64,000 nucleotides of DNA from assembly GCA_965277025.1 (NCBI GenBank), contig OZ255706.1:124001-188000 (forward strand), in the 5' to 3' direction. Of the stretch, positions 35,571 through 45,526 are shown piece after piece. The translations under genes were made by a program, and so were the position numbers. The DNA comes from Methylomarinum sp965277025 (lineage in GTDB: Bacteria; Pseudomonadota; Gammaproteobacteria; Methylococcales; Methylomonadaceae). A model generated the notes under the pieces. The model worked only from the letters and a program-made list of their open reading frames with translations. It did no database searches and was not told the DNA's origin. Numbering within the stretch: position 1 is the first letter of the stretch; every line of letters starts with the position of its first letter.

Positions 35571-35960
35571 ATGGCTAAAATTCAGTACACCTTACATCAT
35601 GCCAGCCTGTTAGTTTCCAACACCCAGGAATCGTTGAAATTCTATGTCGATACCCTTGGCATGGAACAAACCAAACGACCGGAACTTCCGTTCCCGGGAG
35701 CCTGGTTACAAGTCGGCAAACAACAGATTCACTTACTGGAACTACCAAGCCCGGATGCAAAAACCGGCCGCCCCAAACATGGCGGACGTGATCGCCATGT
35801 CGCCATGACAGTCGCTGATTTAACGCCGGTCAAACAATTGCTGGATGAAGCCGGCCTAGAATACACCTTGAGTATTTCTGGACGCCAGGCGTTGTTTTGC
35901 CGGGACCCGGACAGCAATGCGATTGAAATTATCGCTGAAGCGGAATTGGCGAATATGTAA
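35571..35960 (+). CDS. VOC family (glyoxalase-like) protein
   Basis: A 129-aa single-module vicinal-oxygen-chelate protein with two beta-alpha-beta-beta-beta units. YTLHHASLLVSNTQESLKFYVDTL opens the first unit, GGRDRHVAMTVADL the second, and DPDSNAIEIIAEA the end. Candidate metal ligands are His8-9 and the C-terminal glutamate (IEIIAE). Substrate is unknown; placement after the hyi pair may be incidental. Confidence 0.85.
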   Translation: MAKIQYTLHHASLLVSNTQESLKFYVDTLGMEQTKRPELPFPGAWLQVGKQQIHLLELPSPDAKTGRPKHGGRDRHVAMTVADLTPVKQLLDEAGLEYTLSISGRQALFCRDPDSNAIEIIAEAELANM

Positions 35961-36397
35961 ACAATGCGTCGAATAATCGATGCCATTTAAGCATGAACAA
36001 TAAGCCCCTACCAGGTAGTTGCGCCCCGAAAACGGTGGATTGCCTGACGGCGAATCCACGCTAGCAAGGTAGCCCGGATGGAGCAACGTGGAATCCGGGA
36101 TAAACGGAGTACCTAACGTCGACTTTGACGACGTCAAGCATTTTCTGGCAAAAAATATTTATCCATTGGATTAGGGAAAAGAGATGAATAATGAACCGTC
36201 TCGGGATAACCTGTCGGGCTTTAGCGAATAGCTATGGACATGGTGCTTCGATATTCCCGGATTCCGCAAGCTCCATCCGGGCTACATGCTTCTACGCACT
36301 ACCAAATCCTTAACAAAACCCCTTCAATCAACGCTAGCCCGGATATTTCATAAAAAAACGGGCACGCTCCTTTAATTCTGTTAAAGTTCAGTTGGTT
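35961..36397. other. Intergenic region with an inverted pair of REP-like elements
   Basis: No gene. Two elements of the family GTAGCCCGGATGGAGC...AATCCGGGA face each other at 36069-36100 and 36255-36285; a third is at 42585-42615. The right end of the region may include the left end of the IS1380 element (GCCCGGATATTTCATAAAA around 36336). Confidence 0.65.
36069..36285. repeat. Inverted pair of CCCGGAT-type REP elements
   Basis: Each ~31-nt element is itself an imperfect palindrome (TAGCCCGGATGGAGC and AATCCGGG arms). The two are in opposite orientation, so the 217-nt segment could fold into one long stem. Confidence 0.75.
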
Positions 36398-37733
36398 ATG
36401 GAATTTAACAAGGACTTGCCCATGCCAGATTGTACCCCAACACAGATAGAATTTCCTTCTTTCAAGCGTCGTAAAATTGAAGCTCAATTTAGTGGAGGAG
36501 CCATAACGAGCGATGGCGGTGTCATGTTGTTAAGAGCGGTTGATCAACGAGTAGGGTTAACTGAACGTATTGCTGAAAAGATGCATGATTTTCGAGGTCC
36601 CAATCGAGTTCAGCATCAGTTGGTTGATCTGCTCCGACAAAGGGTTTATGGCTTGGCTTGTGTATGATGATTTGAATGATCATGAAACGCTCAGAAACGA
36701 TATTGCTTTTCAGACTGCGGTAGAAAAGGATTTGGCCTTGGGAAGTCCTTCTACATTGTGTCGATTCGAGCAATCTGCAGATAGACGATTAATGTGGTCC
36801 ATTCATGAAGAGCTGTTGAACCAATTCATTGCCTCTTATGAAAAACCACCCGAATCGTTGATTTTAGATTTTGATGCCACCGATGATCCGGTTCATGGTG
36901 AACAGGAGGGGCGTTTTTTTCACGGCTATTATCGGCATTATTGCTTTTTACCGTTGTATGTTTTTTGTGGACACCAGTGTCTGGTGAGTTATCTGCGGCC
37001 CGGTAATATTGATGGCGCCAGACACAGCCGGGCGATTCTGGCTTTACTGGTGAAGCGATTACGTCGGGCCTGGCCTGATGTGTCCATTACCTTCCGGGGA
37101 GATGGTGGGTTTTGCCGCCACAAGATGCTGAACTGGTGTGAGCGACATGGCATTAACTATATTGTGGGTCTGGCTAAAAACCAACGCCTGCAACGGTTAA
37201 GCCAATCCTGGATTGAACAGGCCAAACGGCAATATCAAACAGAACAAAAAACACAACGCTTATTTACCGATTTCCAGTATCAAGCCAAAACCTGGACACG
37301 CAAACGCCGGGTTATTCTGAAAGCTGAACACATGAGTCAGGGCAGTAACCCACGCTATATCGTGACTAACCTGCCAGGAGATGCGCAAGCCCTGTATGAA
37401 AAGGTTTATTGCGCGCGGGGAGATATGGAAAATCGCATCAAGGAACAGCAATTGGATCTATTCGCAGATCGCACCAGTTGCAGCTTGTGGTGGCCCAATC
37501 AGTTTCGACTGATGTTATCGACAATGGCCTATACACTCATCAATGCCATTCGCAAAATCGCATTGCAACAGACGGAACTGGCACACGCAACGTGTGCCAC
37601 TATTCGCTTGAAACTATTTAAAATCGGTGCAGTCGTTATCCGTAATACACGCCGTATTCGACTGCTATTCTCAAGTTATTATCCTTATCAATCATTATTC
37701 CAAACCATCAGCCAACGCCTTTGTCCGGAATAG
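36398..37733 (+). pseudogene. IS1380-family transposase with frameshift
   Basis: Homology runs over two frames. The first starts at 36398 (MEFNKDLPMPDCTPTQIEF) and includes the family motif GGAITSDGGVMLLRAVD, ending in RVYGLACV then a stop. The second picks up at about 36660 with YDDLNDHETLRNDIAFQ and continues to 37733, with DFDATDDPVHGEQEGRFFHGYY, RGDGGFCRHKMLNWC and the glutamate in CARGDMENRIKEQQLDLFADR. One missing base near 36660 explains the break; IS1380 elements do not normally need frameshifting. A clear pair of terminal repeats was not found. Confidence 0.85.
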
Positions 37734-37838
37734 TGCTGAAACAGTGCTGTTCCCGGCACGCTATAAATAATGGGGTAAGGGGAAGTGTGCCTGAAAAATG
37801 GAATAATCGGTTAAATGACTACTTTAACCTTCAATTTA

Positions 37839-38255
37839 TCAATATTGCCGATATTGTTGGGTTTCGTCTGCAGCTTGGGAATATTTTTCGGGGGCTGATG
37901 AAATATTCGGGCCAGGCAGGTTGTTTGCCAGCCAGTAAACGGCAAATAAAATCCAGCTCAACAGCAACAGTACCCAAGCCAATTTACTCTGTTTTTCGAC
38001 ATAAATAACCTTTTCTTCCGGCACCGTCTCGGATTGCTGCAGTTTTCTGGATTTTTTGAGCTTTTTATCCAGCTCTCTAGCCTTCGCTTTTTGCTGTTTT
38101 TTGTATTGATCGATCCCTTTTTGAATACCTTGAGCGATCAGTTTGGTCTGCTCTTTCGTTTGTCCGGGGCGCTGCGTAGCCCTGGCGATTTTCAAGGCTT
38201 GTTCTTCGGTTTGTGGTGAAACCGCTTTGTGTGATTGTTTTTTTGCCATGGTCAA
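37839..38255 (-). CDS. DUF2956 family membrane-anchored protein
   Basis: A 138-aa protein. The N-terminal half is highly charged and conserved in gammaproteobacteria (EEQALKIARATQRPGQTKEQTKLIAQGI then GIDQYKKQQKAKAREL), likely helical. One membrane segment follows, LAWVLLLLSWILFAVYWLAN at residues ~93-112, with a short tail. Function unknown. It overlaps the DUF3301 gene by 4 nt; these two families are commonly neighbours. Confidence 0.82.
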   Translation of the reverse strand: MTMAKKQSHKAVSPQTEEQALKIARATQRPGQTKEQTKLIAQGIQKGIDQYKKQQKAKARELDKKLKKSRKLQQSETVPEEKVIYVEKQSKLAWVLLLLSWILFAVYWLANNLPGPNISSAPEKYSQAADETQQYRQY

Positions 38256-38587
38256 TGTCTTGTGTGATTATCGAGATCGTCCCGAATCCGATAGGGCTGT
38301 GTGGTAATACTTTCCAACTGTGATCCCAACAAAATGATTTTACCCTGATATCGCTCGTAACCTGTAACGGTAAATTCAAAACTATAGCTACGCCAGGCGC
38401 GCCATTTTCCTTGTTTGTCCCGTTTAAACCAGGCAGCAGTAAGGGCGACACAATCATCGAGCAGAGTGATCTCCATTTTTTGGCAATATAATAAAACCGC
38501 TTGCAAAGCCTGCTCCCTCGCCTGCATTGCTGACCACCAGAACTGACCGAGCAGGAGTAAAGCGATAATAGCGATTATGTCTGTCAT
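38252..38587 (-). CDS. DUF3301 family protein
   Basis: About 111 aa from the ATG at 38587 (MTDIIAIIALLLLGQFWWSA); an open extension to 38665 is not conserved-looking. An N-terminal membrane anchor (residues 3-18) is followed by a soluble domain with QAVLLYCQKMEITLLDDCVAL and RRDK-type residues in AAWFKRDKQGKWRAWRSYSFEF, the DUF3301 signature. Function unknown. Couples to DUF2956 through a 4-nt overlap. Confidence 0.82.
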   Translation of the reverse strand: MTDIIAIIALLLLGQFWWSAMQAREQALQAVLLYCQKMEITLLDDCVALTAAWFKRDKQGKWRAWRSYSFEFTVTGYERYQGKIILLGSQLESITTQPYRIRDDLDNHTRH

Positions 38588-38674
38588 ATTGGTTTTAGGA
38601 GGCTGTCGGATTATGGATGATTTGTTTGGTGCTTCCTTGGTTATCAGCCCTGACTTTTTAACCATACTGACCGA

Positions 38675-39550
38675 CTAAATCTTCAGTGATTGCAAATAGC
38701 TCCGGAATTCGTCTTTGATATCTTCGTGTAGCAAGGCATGTTCGACATTGGCGATAACATAACCTAATTTGGAACCGCAGTCATACCGGTTACCTTCAAA
38801 TTCATAGGATAAAACGGGTTCATCGGCCATTAAATCAGCGATGGCGTCGGTCAGCTGAATTTCCCCACCGGCGCCACGTTCGGTATGCTCCAGTTTATCG
38901 AAAATCGCCGCAGTCAAAATATAACGGCCAACCACGGCCAGATTGGATGGCGCTTTATCAGGACTTGGCTTTTCAACAATGGTCTGTAATTGGCCGACTT
39001 TGTCCGTAGTGGGGGTAATCTCGACAATACCGTATTTATCTGTTTCACTGGGATCGACCCGTTCGACGCCTAAGATACTATGTGGCTGTTGGTCAAACAA
39101 AGCCGTCATTTGCGCCATACAACCCCGGTCGGCATCTTCGATCAGGTCATCGGCCAAAATAACCGCAAATGGTTCATCTCCTACGACTGGCCGTGCACAC
39201 AACACCGCTTGCCCCAGACCCAATGCTTCGGATTGGCGGATAAACACACAGGAAATATGGCCGGGAATCATATTGCGCAATAATTCCAGCAGTTTGGTTT
39301 TGCCATTCTTCTCCAATTCCATTTCCAGTTCATAGGCTTTGTCGAAATGGTCAGGAATCGCCCGCTTGTTACGGCCGGTAACAAAAATCATGGTATCGAT
39401 GCCCGCTGCCACCGCCTCTTCGACAGCATATTGAATCAGTGGCTTATCGACAATCGGCAACATTTCTTTGGGACTGGCCTTGGTTGCGGGTAAAAACCGG
39501 GTGCCCAGACCCGCTACAGGAAAGACGGCTTTGCTAATTTTTTGTTTCAT
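38675..39550 (-). CDS. galU: UTP-glucose-1-phosphate uridylyltransferase
   Basis: A 291-aa enzyme making UDP-glucose from UTP and glucose-1-phosphate. The nucleotidyltransferase motif is VFPVAGLGTRFLPATKASPKEML at residues ~10-32. FAVILADDLIED holds the metal-binding aspartate, and GRYILTAAIFDKLE with GGEIQLTDAI and NRYDCGSKLGY complete the family pattern. Complete length. The following 220 bp (39551-39773) holds no gene. Confidence 0.97.
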   Translation of the reverse strand: MKQKISKAVFPVAGLGTRFLPATKASPKEMLPIVDKPLIQYAVEEAVAAGIDTMIFVTGRNKRAIPDHFDKAYELEMELEKNGKTKLLELLRNMIPGHISCVFIRQSEALGLGQAVLCARPVVGDEPFAVILADDLIEDADRGCMAQMTALFDQQPHSILGVERVDPSETDKYGIVEITPTTDKVGQLQTIVEKPSPDKAPSNLAVVGRYILTAAIFDKLEHTERGAGGEIQLTDAIADLMADEPVLSYEFEGNRYDCGSKLGYVIANVEHALLHEDIKDEFRSYLQSLKI

Positions 39551-39773
39551 TAAATTTTCAAGGTTACTTGGTTGTTTAAGGGTTTGTTTTTAACGACTCG
39601 TTGAGTAGTCAGATTTAGAAATTGCACAATGCTTTCTCTACACTTAAGACTCAGCGATACTTTAAGTACTGCTTTAGGGAATCGCATTTGTGCTTAGCGA
39701 GCGCTGACAGTTCCGATGATTTGTTCAGCATTGTCTTTGTAGTATAAGCCAATGACTTGGGATAACAAATGGC

Positions 39774-41253
39774 CTAATTCGTTTTTAGAACCAGTGTTTT
39801 TAATTTTTTTCTAAATCGCGACCAAAAGTCAGAAAATTTCTTTTCCTGTGATGAGCGAAAACGATAAGCGACAAACAAAATGGCCAGCCCAATAAGAGTC
39901 AACCAACTATGCGTCCACAGCAACAGAGCGAGTTTTTGTAACAATATTTCCGGATTGAGTAATTGAGCGATAGCGCCCAATACGCCTTTTGTTGCGACAT
40001 CATTTTTAACCAGCCAGTATAACGTAAAGACCGAATACGCCAGAAACACATAATAAATGCCCCGACGCTTAGCAATAAGATCTCTGACATCCCCTAGCAA
40101 CAGCGGCGACAACTCTGCTGAAGGCTTTGGATTAACCAGCTGTGCAATATCTGCTGACTCAGGCAACATACCCTTGTCATTCACTACCGTAAATTTATTT
40201 GGGAAATTTCCCGGTGCATAACCTGCAATACCTTCTGCGATTCGTTGAAAAGTACTGACATGAATATGCGGCACATCGATATGATGTTCCTGGCATAATT
40301 TTGCCAGATCACGTGGCTGATATTGATAATACACGGCAACTCCCGCCCGGGAGTCATATAGTTTATCAAATGGATTGGCCTGATCTTTGACAAGCCCTTC
40401 ATCCCGGGGAATAAATTGTAAACCGGCTTTTTTTGCCTGAACGATCATCCATTCCATGGCAACCAATGACAAACCATATTGCGGATAACCTCCGCCCACG
40501 TTGGCGTGAACACCAGGAAACCAGACATGTTCCACCATGTCATCGGCTTCCCAGAGCACCGGCTGAAAACTTTGCCGCTGATCATCAATGGATAACGCCT
40601 GGCAAGCCCGTTTGATATTGGGATTTAGTTTATGATCGGGAAACTATATACTCGTCCCAGAATTCAGTCGCTTTATCGAATGGAAGACCGACCGCATCTA
40701 CCGTATCCCATACGCCGACAAATTCAATTTTCCGGGCTTCTTCCTCATTATGACGAAACAGCCTCTGGCTTTTATCCAGTTTGAAAACAGCTTTCATGAA
40801 GGGATCGTAGGTCACCTTTTCCATCAGTGCAGGATGCTTGGCACGATAATTTTCATACAGTTGCATCACTGCTTTATCCAGCTGATTATCGGATGGATAA
40901 GAATCGATATCGAGTATGCCTTCGCTGGCGATCAAGCCGGCCAATGATCTGACGGTAAACGCCCCACGGCTGAAACCGAACAGATAAATCTTGTCCCCCG
41001 GTGTATAGACTTGCACCAGACTCTTGTAAAGGCCTCTGACATTACGCGCCAGTCCCCGGCCAAATGCGCCGCCCATAATTTTCAACGGTTTGAAGTCTTC
41101 TGTGCCAACACCGTCATCATAAACAGCAATTTGCTGCTTTGCGCCATATTGTCTTTTGCAATCAAGCGCTTCGTACATCCTGAAAACATTGGTGCCACGA
41201 TCCTTGATATTGGAATTGCCGGTGCCATCGGAAAGCAAGATGATATTTTTCAT
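39774..41253 (-). pseudogene. DUF2235 alpha/beta hydrolase with C-terminal membrane region, frameshifted
   Basis: The two halves read in different frames. The 5' half (41253 to ~40640) has the start KNIILLSDGTGNSN and the nucleophile motif GFSRGAF (Gly-x-Ser-x-Gly), and stops after DEYIVSRS. One base shift near 40630 restores the frame as FPDHKLNPNIKRACQALSIDD, continuing through FPGVHANVGGGYPQYGLSL, whose aspartate/histidine-rich segment is typical, to two hydrophobic segments (GIYYVFLAYSVFTLYWLVK and LTLIGLAILFVAY). Total would be about 492 aa. DUF2235 proteins include type VI secretion phospholipase effectors (Tle1), but this one carries membrane helices and no VgrG is nearby. Confidence 0.8.
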
Positions 41254-41440
41254 GTTCTGTCAGTCTCTTTTTGTCAGGGAATCAAGCGGGGGTAAATTAT
41301 TATTTTCATTTGAATCATAATCCGCTTTCAGCTTGTCTGGCAAATACCTCTTCGCCTAAAGCGGCAGTATGGGCTTTGTTTCACCGGGCCGACAAGCCAT
41401 GTTATTGTAGAGTACACAAATTAAAACTTCGTTAATAAAA

Positions 41441-42565
41441 ATGTCACATCCTGAATTTCCATTAGCCCCCTGTCTGATTTATCTCAACCACGCAGCCGTT
41501 GCCCCCTGGCCCAAACGCACTGCCGGAGCGGTAAGCGCCTTTGCAGAAGAAAACTGCCGTTACGGCTCCAGTTTTTATCCAAAGTGGCTGGAAACCGAAA
41601 AGCGACTGCGTTCACAGTTAGCCCAATTACTGAACGCCCCCAGTACAGCCGATATTGCCCTGGTGAAAAATACTTCTGAAGCGCTCTCTTTTGTCGCCTA
41701 CGGTTTGCCCTGGCAGGCAGGCGATAATATTGTCAGCAGTAACGAGGAGTTTCCATCCAACCGTGTCGTCTGGCAATCTCTGGCCGATCAGGGCGTCACC
41801 TTCAAGGAAGCCGATTTACGACAAGGCCCTTCCCCGGAGCAAGCCTTGTTCGATCAGGTGGACGAAAACACCAGACTGCTAACCATCAGTTCCATCCAGT
41901 TCGCCAGCGGCATACGCCTGGATCTGAAAAAAATTGGCCGATTCTGCCAGGACAAGCAGATTTTATTCTGCATCGATGCCATTCAAAGTCTTGGCTGCGT
42001 TCAATTTGATGTGCAAAGCTGTCAGGCGGATTTCGTCATGGCCGATGGCCATAAATGGATGTTGGGTCCTGAAGGACTTGGAGTGTTTTACAGCCGTAAA
42101 TCAGCCCGCGACCTGCTAAAACTGAATCAATATGGTTGGCATATGTTGGCTGACATACAAAATTATGAAAACAAACCGTGGAAAATCCACCCGACTGCCA
42201 AGCGTTTTGAATGCGGCAGCCCAAATATGTTAGGCATTCATGCCTGGTCAGCCAGCCTGTCGCTTTTACTGCAAACCGGCATGGATTGCGTTCAGCAATG
42301 CGTTTTCGAACGGGTAGATTTTCTGATTAAACGGATTCAACAAAGCCCTTGTCTGGATTTGTTATCCCCGGCCGCAGCCCGATTAAAATCCGGTATCGTC
42401 GTATTTCGCCATCGCCAAGTGGATAATCAACAGTTATTTGAACATCTTTGCCAACAACAAGTCGCCTGCGCCATGCGCGGGGGCGGCATACGTTTTTCGC
42501 CCCATTTTTACAATTCATTGGAAGAACTGGACAAAGCGATCTCGATTGCCGAAATGAGAAGTTAA
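41441..42565 (+). CDS. Class V aminotransferase / cysteine desulfurase-like
   Basis: A 374-aa fold-type I PLP enzyme. N-terminus IYLNHAAVAPWPKR; cofactor residues in ALVKNTSEALSFVAYGL; aspartate in FCIDAIQSLG; Schiff-base lysine in VMADGHKWMLGPEGLGVFY (near residue 209). Members act as desulfurases, isopenicillin epimerase-like enzymes or kynureninase-like enzymes; no cysteine loop typical of IscS is visible, so the substrate is open. It stands alone between divergent and convergent neighbours, ~190 bp after the DUF2235 start. Confidence 0.85.
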   Translation: MSHPEFPLAPCLIYLNHAAVAPWPKRTAGAVSAFAEENCRYGSSFYPKWLETEKRLRSQLAQLLNAPSTADIALVKNTSEALSFVAYGLPWQAGDNIVSSNEEFPSNRVVWQSLADQGVTFKEADLRQGPSPEQALFDQVDENTRLLTISSIQFASGIRLDLKKIGRFCQDKQILFCIDAIQSLGCVQFDVQSCQADFVMADGHKWMLGPEGLGVFYSRKSARDLLKLNQYGWHMLADIQNYENKPWKIHPTAKRFECGSPNMLGIHAWSASLSLLLQTGMDCVQQCVFERVDFLIKRIQQSPCLDLLSPAAARLKSGIVVFRHRQVDNQQLFEHLCQQQVACAMRGGGIRFSPHFYNSLEELDKAISIAEMRS

Positions 42566-42584
42566 TCTAATCGTCAGTATCTTA

Positions 42585-42615
42585 TCCCGGATCCCGCAAG
42601 CTCCATCCGGGCTAC
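42585..42615. repeat. CCCGGAT-type REP element
   Basis: TCCCGGATCCCGCAAGCTCC and then ATCCGGGCTAC, the same family as 36255-36285, between the convergent aminotransferase and tatD genes. Confidence 0.75.
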
Positions 42616-42624
42616 GTTGCTGTT

Positions 42625-43410
42625 TTATAAAGCTGTCTGAGTGGTCGGAAACAATTGGTGAAAATTTTCACTCGACTGTCTGGCAATCTCTTCCGTACTG
42701 GTTTTTCTCAGGCTCGCCATAAATTCCGCCACATAACGTACATAAGTCGGATAATTAGGTTTCCCCCGGAAGGGAACGGGCGCCAGATAAGGCGAGTCGG
42801 TTTCAATCAGAAAACGATCAGCCGGAACTTTTTGCGCAACCTCTTGAATCTGCCTGGCGTTTTTAAAGGTGACAATGCCGGAAAAGGAGATATAAAAGCC
42901 CAGATCAAGTGCTCTTTTGGCATAATCCCAATCTTCAGTGAAACAATGAATAATACCACCGACCTGATCGGCGCCTTCTCGCTGCAAAACATCCAGAGAA
43001 TCCTGCCCCGCTTCACGCGTATGGATAATCAATGGCTTGCCGCTTGTTTTCGCTGCCTGAATATGTCGCTCAAAGCGTTGATGTTGCCAGTCCAGATTGC
43101 CTCCGCTACGAAAATAATCCAGTCCTGTTTCACCGATCGCGATCACCTTATCCCTATCCGCCAACGCGATCAATTCATCGGCATCAGGCTCCTTGCCTTC
43201 TGTTACATTGGGGTGTACCCCTACCGACAAATAGATATTATCATACGGCGCAACCAGATCGACCATAGCGGACCAAGCCTCAAGGTCGATGCCGATACAG
43301 AGCATTTGATCGATCTGTTCGGCTTTGGCTTCCGCCATGAAACGGGAGAATTCATTCTGATAAGGGGCCAGGTCGATTTGGTCGAGATGGCAATGTGAGT
43401 CGATAAACAT
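42625..43410 (-). CDS. tatD: TatD family metal-dependent DNase
   Basis: A 261-aa TIM-barrel hydrolase. Metal ligands: FIDSHCHLDQIDL at the N-terminus, GETGLDYFR, PLIIHTREAG, GIIHCFTEDW, and ETDSPYLAPVPFRGKPNYP at the C-terminus. The combination is the TatD/YcfH signature. It is the last gene of the fab-holB group but is separated from pilZ by 155 bp containing a dispersed repeat. Confidence 0.95.
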   Translation of the reverse strand: MFIDSHCHLDQIDLAPYQNEFSRFMAEAKAEQIDQMLCIGIDLEAWSAMVDLVAPYDNIYLSVGVHPNVTEGKEPDADELIALADRDKVIAIGETGLDYFRSGGNLDWQHQRFERHIQAAKTSGKPLIIHTREAGQDSLDVLQREGADQVGGIIHCFTEDWDYAKRALDLGFYISFSGIVTFKNARQIQEVAQKVPADRFLIETDSPYLAPVPFRGKPNYPTYVRYVAEFMASLRKTSTEEIARQSSENFHQLFPTTQTAL

Positions 43411-43439
43411 AGCTTTTCATGCATTAAAACCGTTGGATG

Positions 43440-43560
43440 ATACAGCATTGGGACATGGATTTCATGATGAAATCTTCCATGATTTGTCAGCGCCCACAAA
43501 AGCAATGGCTTGTCGCCATCGATTTTGGCAGCGCATCCTTGCACCGCTGGAATCTCGAAA
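43440..43560. repeat. Dispersed intergenic repeat, copy 2
   Basis: Between tatD and pilZ. Shares CCATGATTTGTCAGCG, CAATGGCTTGTCGCCATCG, ATTTTGGCAGCGCATCC and a final TCGAAAAATAATCA with copies at 19558-19740 (other strand) and 54540-54632. No coding capacity. Confidence 0.55.
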
Positions 43561-43565
43561 AATAA

Positions 43566-43916
43566 TCACATCGTATGTGTCTGCCTGTCCGACTCCAGGG
43601 CGCCGGCCAGATAGGTCTCGATCTTGTTGCGCGCCGCGCCCTGATCCTGGTCGCTGAACTGAACGCCAATACCTGGTGATCGGTAGCCTTCTGCCCCCAT
43701 CGGCGTAATCCAGATAATTTTACCGGCGATCGGCAAACGCTCGGTCTCTTCCATCAGACTCAACAACATAAACACTTCATCGCCCATTTTATATTGGCGT
43801 TTGGTGGGAATAAACAATCCGCCGTTTTCGACAAAGGGCATGTAGGCGGCATACAAGGCTTTTTTATCCTTGATGGATAGCGACAAAATACCTTGACGAG
43901 GTGCGGTTTCAGCCAT
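43566..43916 (-). CDS. pilZ: PilZ domain protein
   Basis: A 116-aa PilZ-like protein. It resembles type IV pilus PilZ, encoded next to holB in many gammaproteobacteria: ILSLSIKDKKALYAAYMPFVENGGLF, GDEVFMLLSLMEETERLPIAGKI and GVQFSDQDQGAARNKIE. The c-di-GMP binding arginines and the D/NxSxxG motif of canonical PilZ domains are not obvious, as in the PilZ group that does not bind c-di-GMP. It overlaps the holB stop by 8 nt. Confidence 0.9.
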   Translation of the reverse strand: MAETAPRQGILSLSIKDKKALYAAYMPFVENGGLFIPTKRQYKMGDEVFMLLSLMEETERLPIAGKIIWITPMGAEGYRSPGIGVQFSDQDQGAARNKIETYLAGALESDRQTHTM

Positions 43917-44898
43917 GCTTGTTACTCATTTGTGACCATTCGATTAAAACCTGTTCCAGTAATAACTGGGTATTGATTTGCGTCGACAGTAATTGCCGGG
44001 CATTTAATACTGATTGATAATAGCGATTCAGTTCCAATAAGTTTAGCTCAGCTTTCAATTCCTGCAAGCGCTGACCGAAACCTGTCTGAGGCGATGCACC
44101 GGCCCACAGTTTGACAAGCTGCGCCAACCAAATGCACAGCCATTCCAGCAATGTTTCGCTATCCACCGGCTGCTTCAGCCAATGTTCAACCATTTTTACC
44201 ACATTGACTCTTTCAGGTTGCAGCAACAGATTTTGCCAGTCATTGAAAAACTGCTCCGATAATTTAACATAGTCTTTTTCGGCAAACAGGGCAGCTTTTA
44301 ACGGTGAGCCATTGGCCAGCGCTAACAGTTGTTCCGGTTGGTCAATTTGTTGTCGCCTCATCCACTCTTGTATGACGGCATCATCCAAAGCCGCAACCGG
44401 CACAGGCTGACACCGGCTTCTGATGGTCAACGGCAGTTTCGAGGGTTTGTCGCTCACCAGCAGAAATGTGGTGCGCTCACCGGGTTCTTCCAGACCTTTT
44501 AAAAAAGCATTCGCCGCTGCACGATTCAACTGATCAGCCGGGTCAATCAATATCACCCTGTGACCATCGAATTGCGGTTTTAATGATAAAGTACTGAGCA
44601 AATTTCTGATGGCGGCAATACTAATGTCTTTTCCTGCTTGTTCTGGCTCCAGAAAAATAAAATCCGGATGCGTCTGTGCTTGTCGCAACTGACAGGCATG
44701 ACACTGTCCACAAGCATTAAAATCATAGCTTCTGGACTCACAAAGCAGACTGGCGGCAAACTTTTCTGCCAATTGCCGTTTGCCTGTTGCCGCTTTTCCG
44801 GTAATCAACAAGGCCTGGGGAATGCGCTCCAGTTCAAGATAATGCGTCAATTTACGCCAGGAAGGCAGCAGCCAGGGATACAAGGATTGTTCAGGCAT
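43909..44898 (-). CDS. holB: DNA polymerase III delta-prime subunit
   Basis: A 329-aa clamp-loader subunit. The P-loop-like motif GKAATGKRQLAEKF, the zinc-binding cysteines in LLCESRSYDFNACGQCHACQL, the Walker B-like VILIDPADQLNRAAANAFLKGLEEP and the sensor-like RSRCQPVPV are present. Overlaps tmk by 8 nt, the standard gammaproteobacterial order tmk-holB-pilZ-tatD. Confidence 0.95.
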   Translation of the reverse strand: MPEQSLYPWLLPSWRKLTHYLELERIPQALLITGKAATGKRQLAEKFAASLLCESRSYDFNACGQCHACQLRQAQTHPDFIFLEPEQAGKDISIAAIRNLLSTLSLKPQFDGHRVILIDPADQLNRAAANAFLKGLEEPGERTTFLLVSDKPSKLPLTIRSRCQPVPVAALDDAVIQEWMRRQQIDQPEQLLALANGSPLKAALFAEKDYVKLSEQFFNDWQNLLLQPERVNVVKMVEHWLKQPVDSETLLEWLCIWLAQLVKLWAGASPQTGFGQRLQELKAELNLLELNRYYQSVLNARQLLSTQINTQLLLEQVLIEWSQMSNKHG

Positions 44899-45526
44899 TG
44901 TCTATCAATTGCTCAATGCGCATTTTAATCGTTTGTTGTACGATCTCAAGTGACTGGCTGGCATCGATTACCGCAAATCGCTGCTGTTGTTGTTCCGCCA
45001 AATCTAGATAAGTCTGTCTGACTTTTTCAAAAAACTGTTGTTTTTCCTGCTCAAACCGATCGGGAATACTGCGATTTCTGGCCCGCTGCATACCGATTTT
45101 AACGGGCGCATCCAGCAACAAAGTTAAATCAGGACGTAAATCTCCCTGCACCATTCGTTCCAGCCAGGCAATTTTTTCCATCGACATACCACGTCCTCCA
45201 CCTTGATAGGCATAAGTGGCATCGGTAAAACGATCACATAGCACCCAGTCACCACGCTCCAGAGCCGGTTTGATAACATGCCGGATATGCTGCGCTCTGG
45301 CAGCGAACATCATCAGCAACTCCGCATTCGGCTCAATGGCTTCATCCTGATTATCCAGCAGCAATTGGCGAATTTTTTCTGCAAGCTCAGTCCCACCCGG
45401 CTCCCGCGTTTTCACGACGGTAATCCCGTTGGCCATCAAAAGCCTGGCAATAAAGTCCATATTGGTCGTTTTACCAACCCCTTCTCCACCTTCCAGGGTA
45501 ATGAATCGTGCTTGTCTGTTCTTCAT
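44891..45526 (-). CDS. tmk: Thymidylate kinase
   Basis: A 211-aa dTMP kinase. P-loop FITLEGGEGVGKTTNMDFIARL at the N-terminus, TREPGGTELAEKIR, DRFTDATYAYQGGGRGM and the lid segment RNRSIPDRFEQEKQQFFEKVR. Complete. The ATG overlaps the mltG stop by 4 nt. Confidence 0.97.
   Translation of the reverse strand: MKNRQARFITLEGGEGVGKTTNMDFIARLLMANGITVVKTREPGGTELAEKIRQLLLDNQDEAIEPNAELLMMFAARAQHIRHVIKPALERGDWVLCDRFTDATYAYQGGGRGMSMEKIAWLERMVQGDLRPDLTLLLDAPVKIGMQRARNRSIPDRFEQEKQQFFEKVRQTYLDLAEQQQQRFAVIDASQSLEIVQQTIKMRIEQLIDNA

Noticed and set aside
36392..36680. Programmed frameshifting in the IS1380 transposase.
   Set aside because: The shift site lacks a slippery heptamer, and IS1380 transposases are normally one frame; a lost base is simpler.
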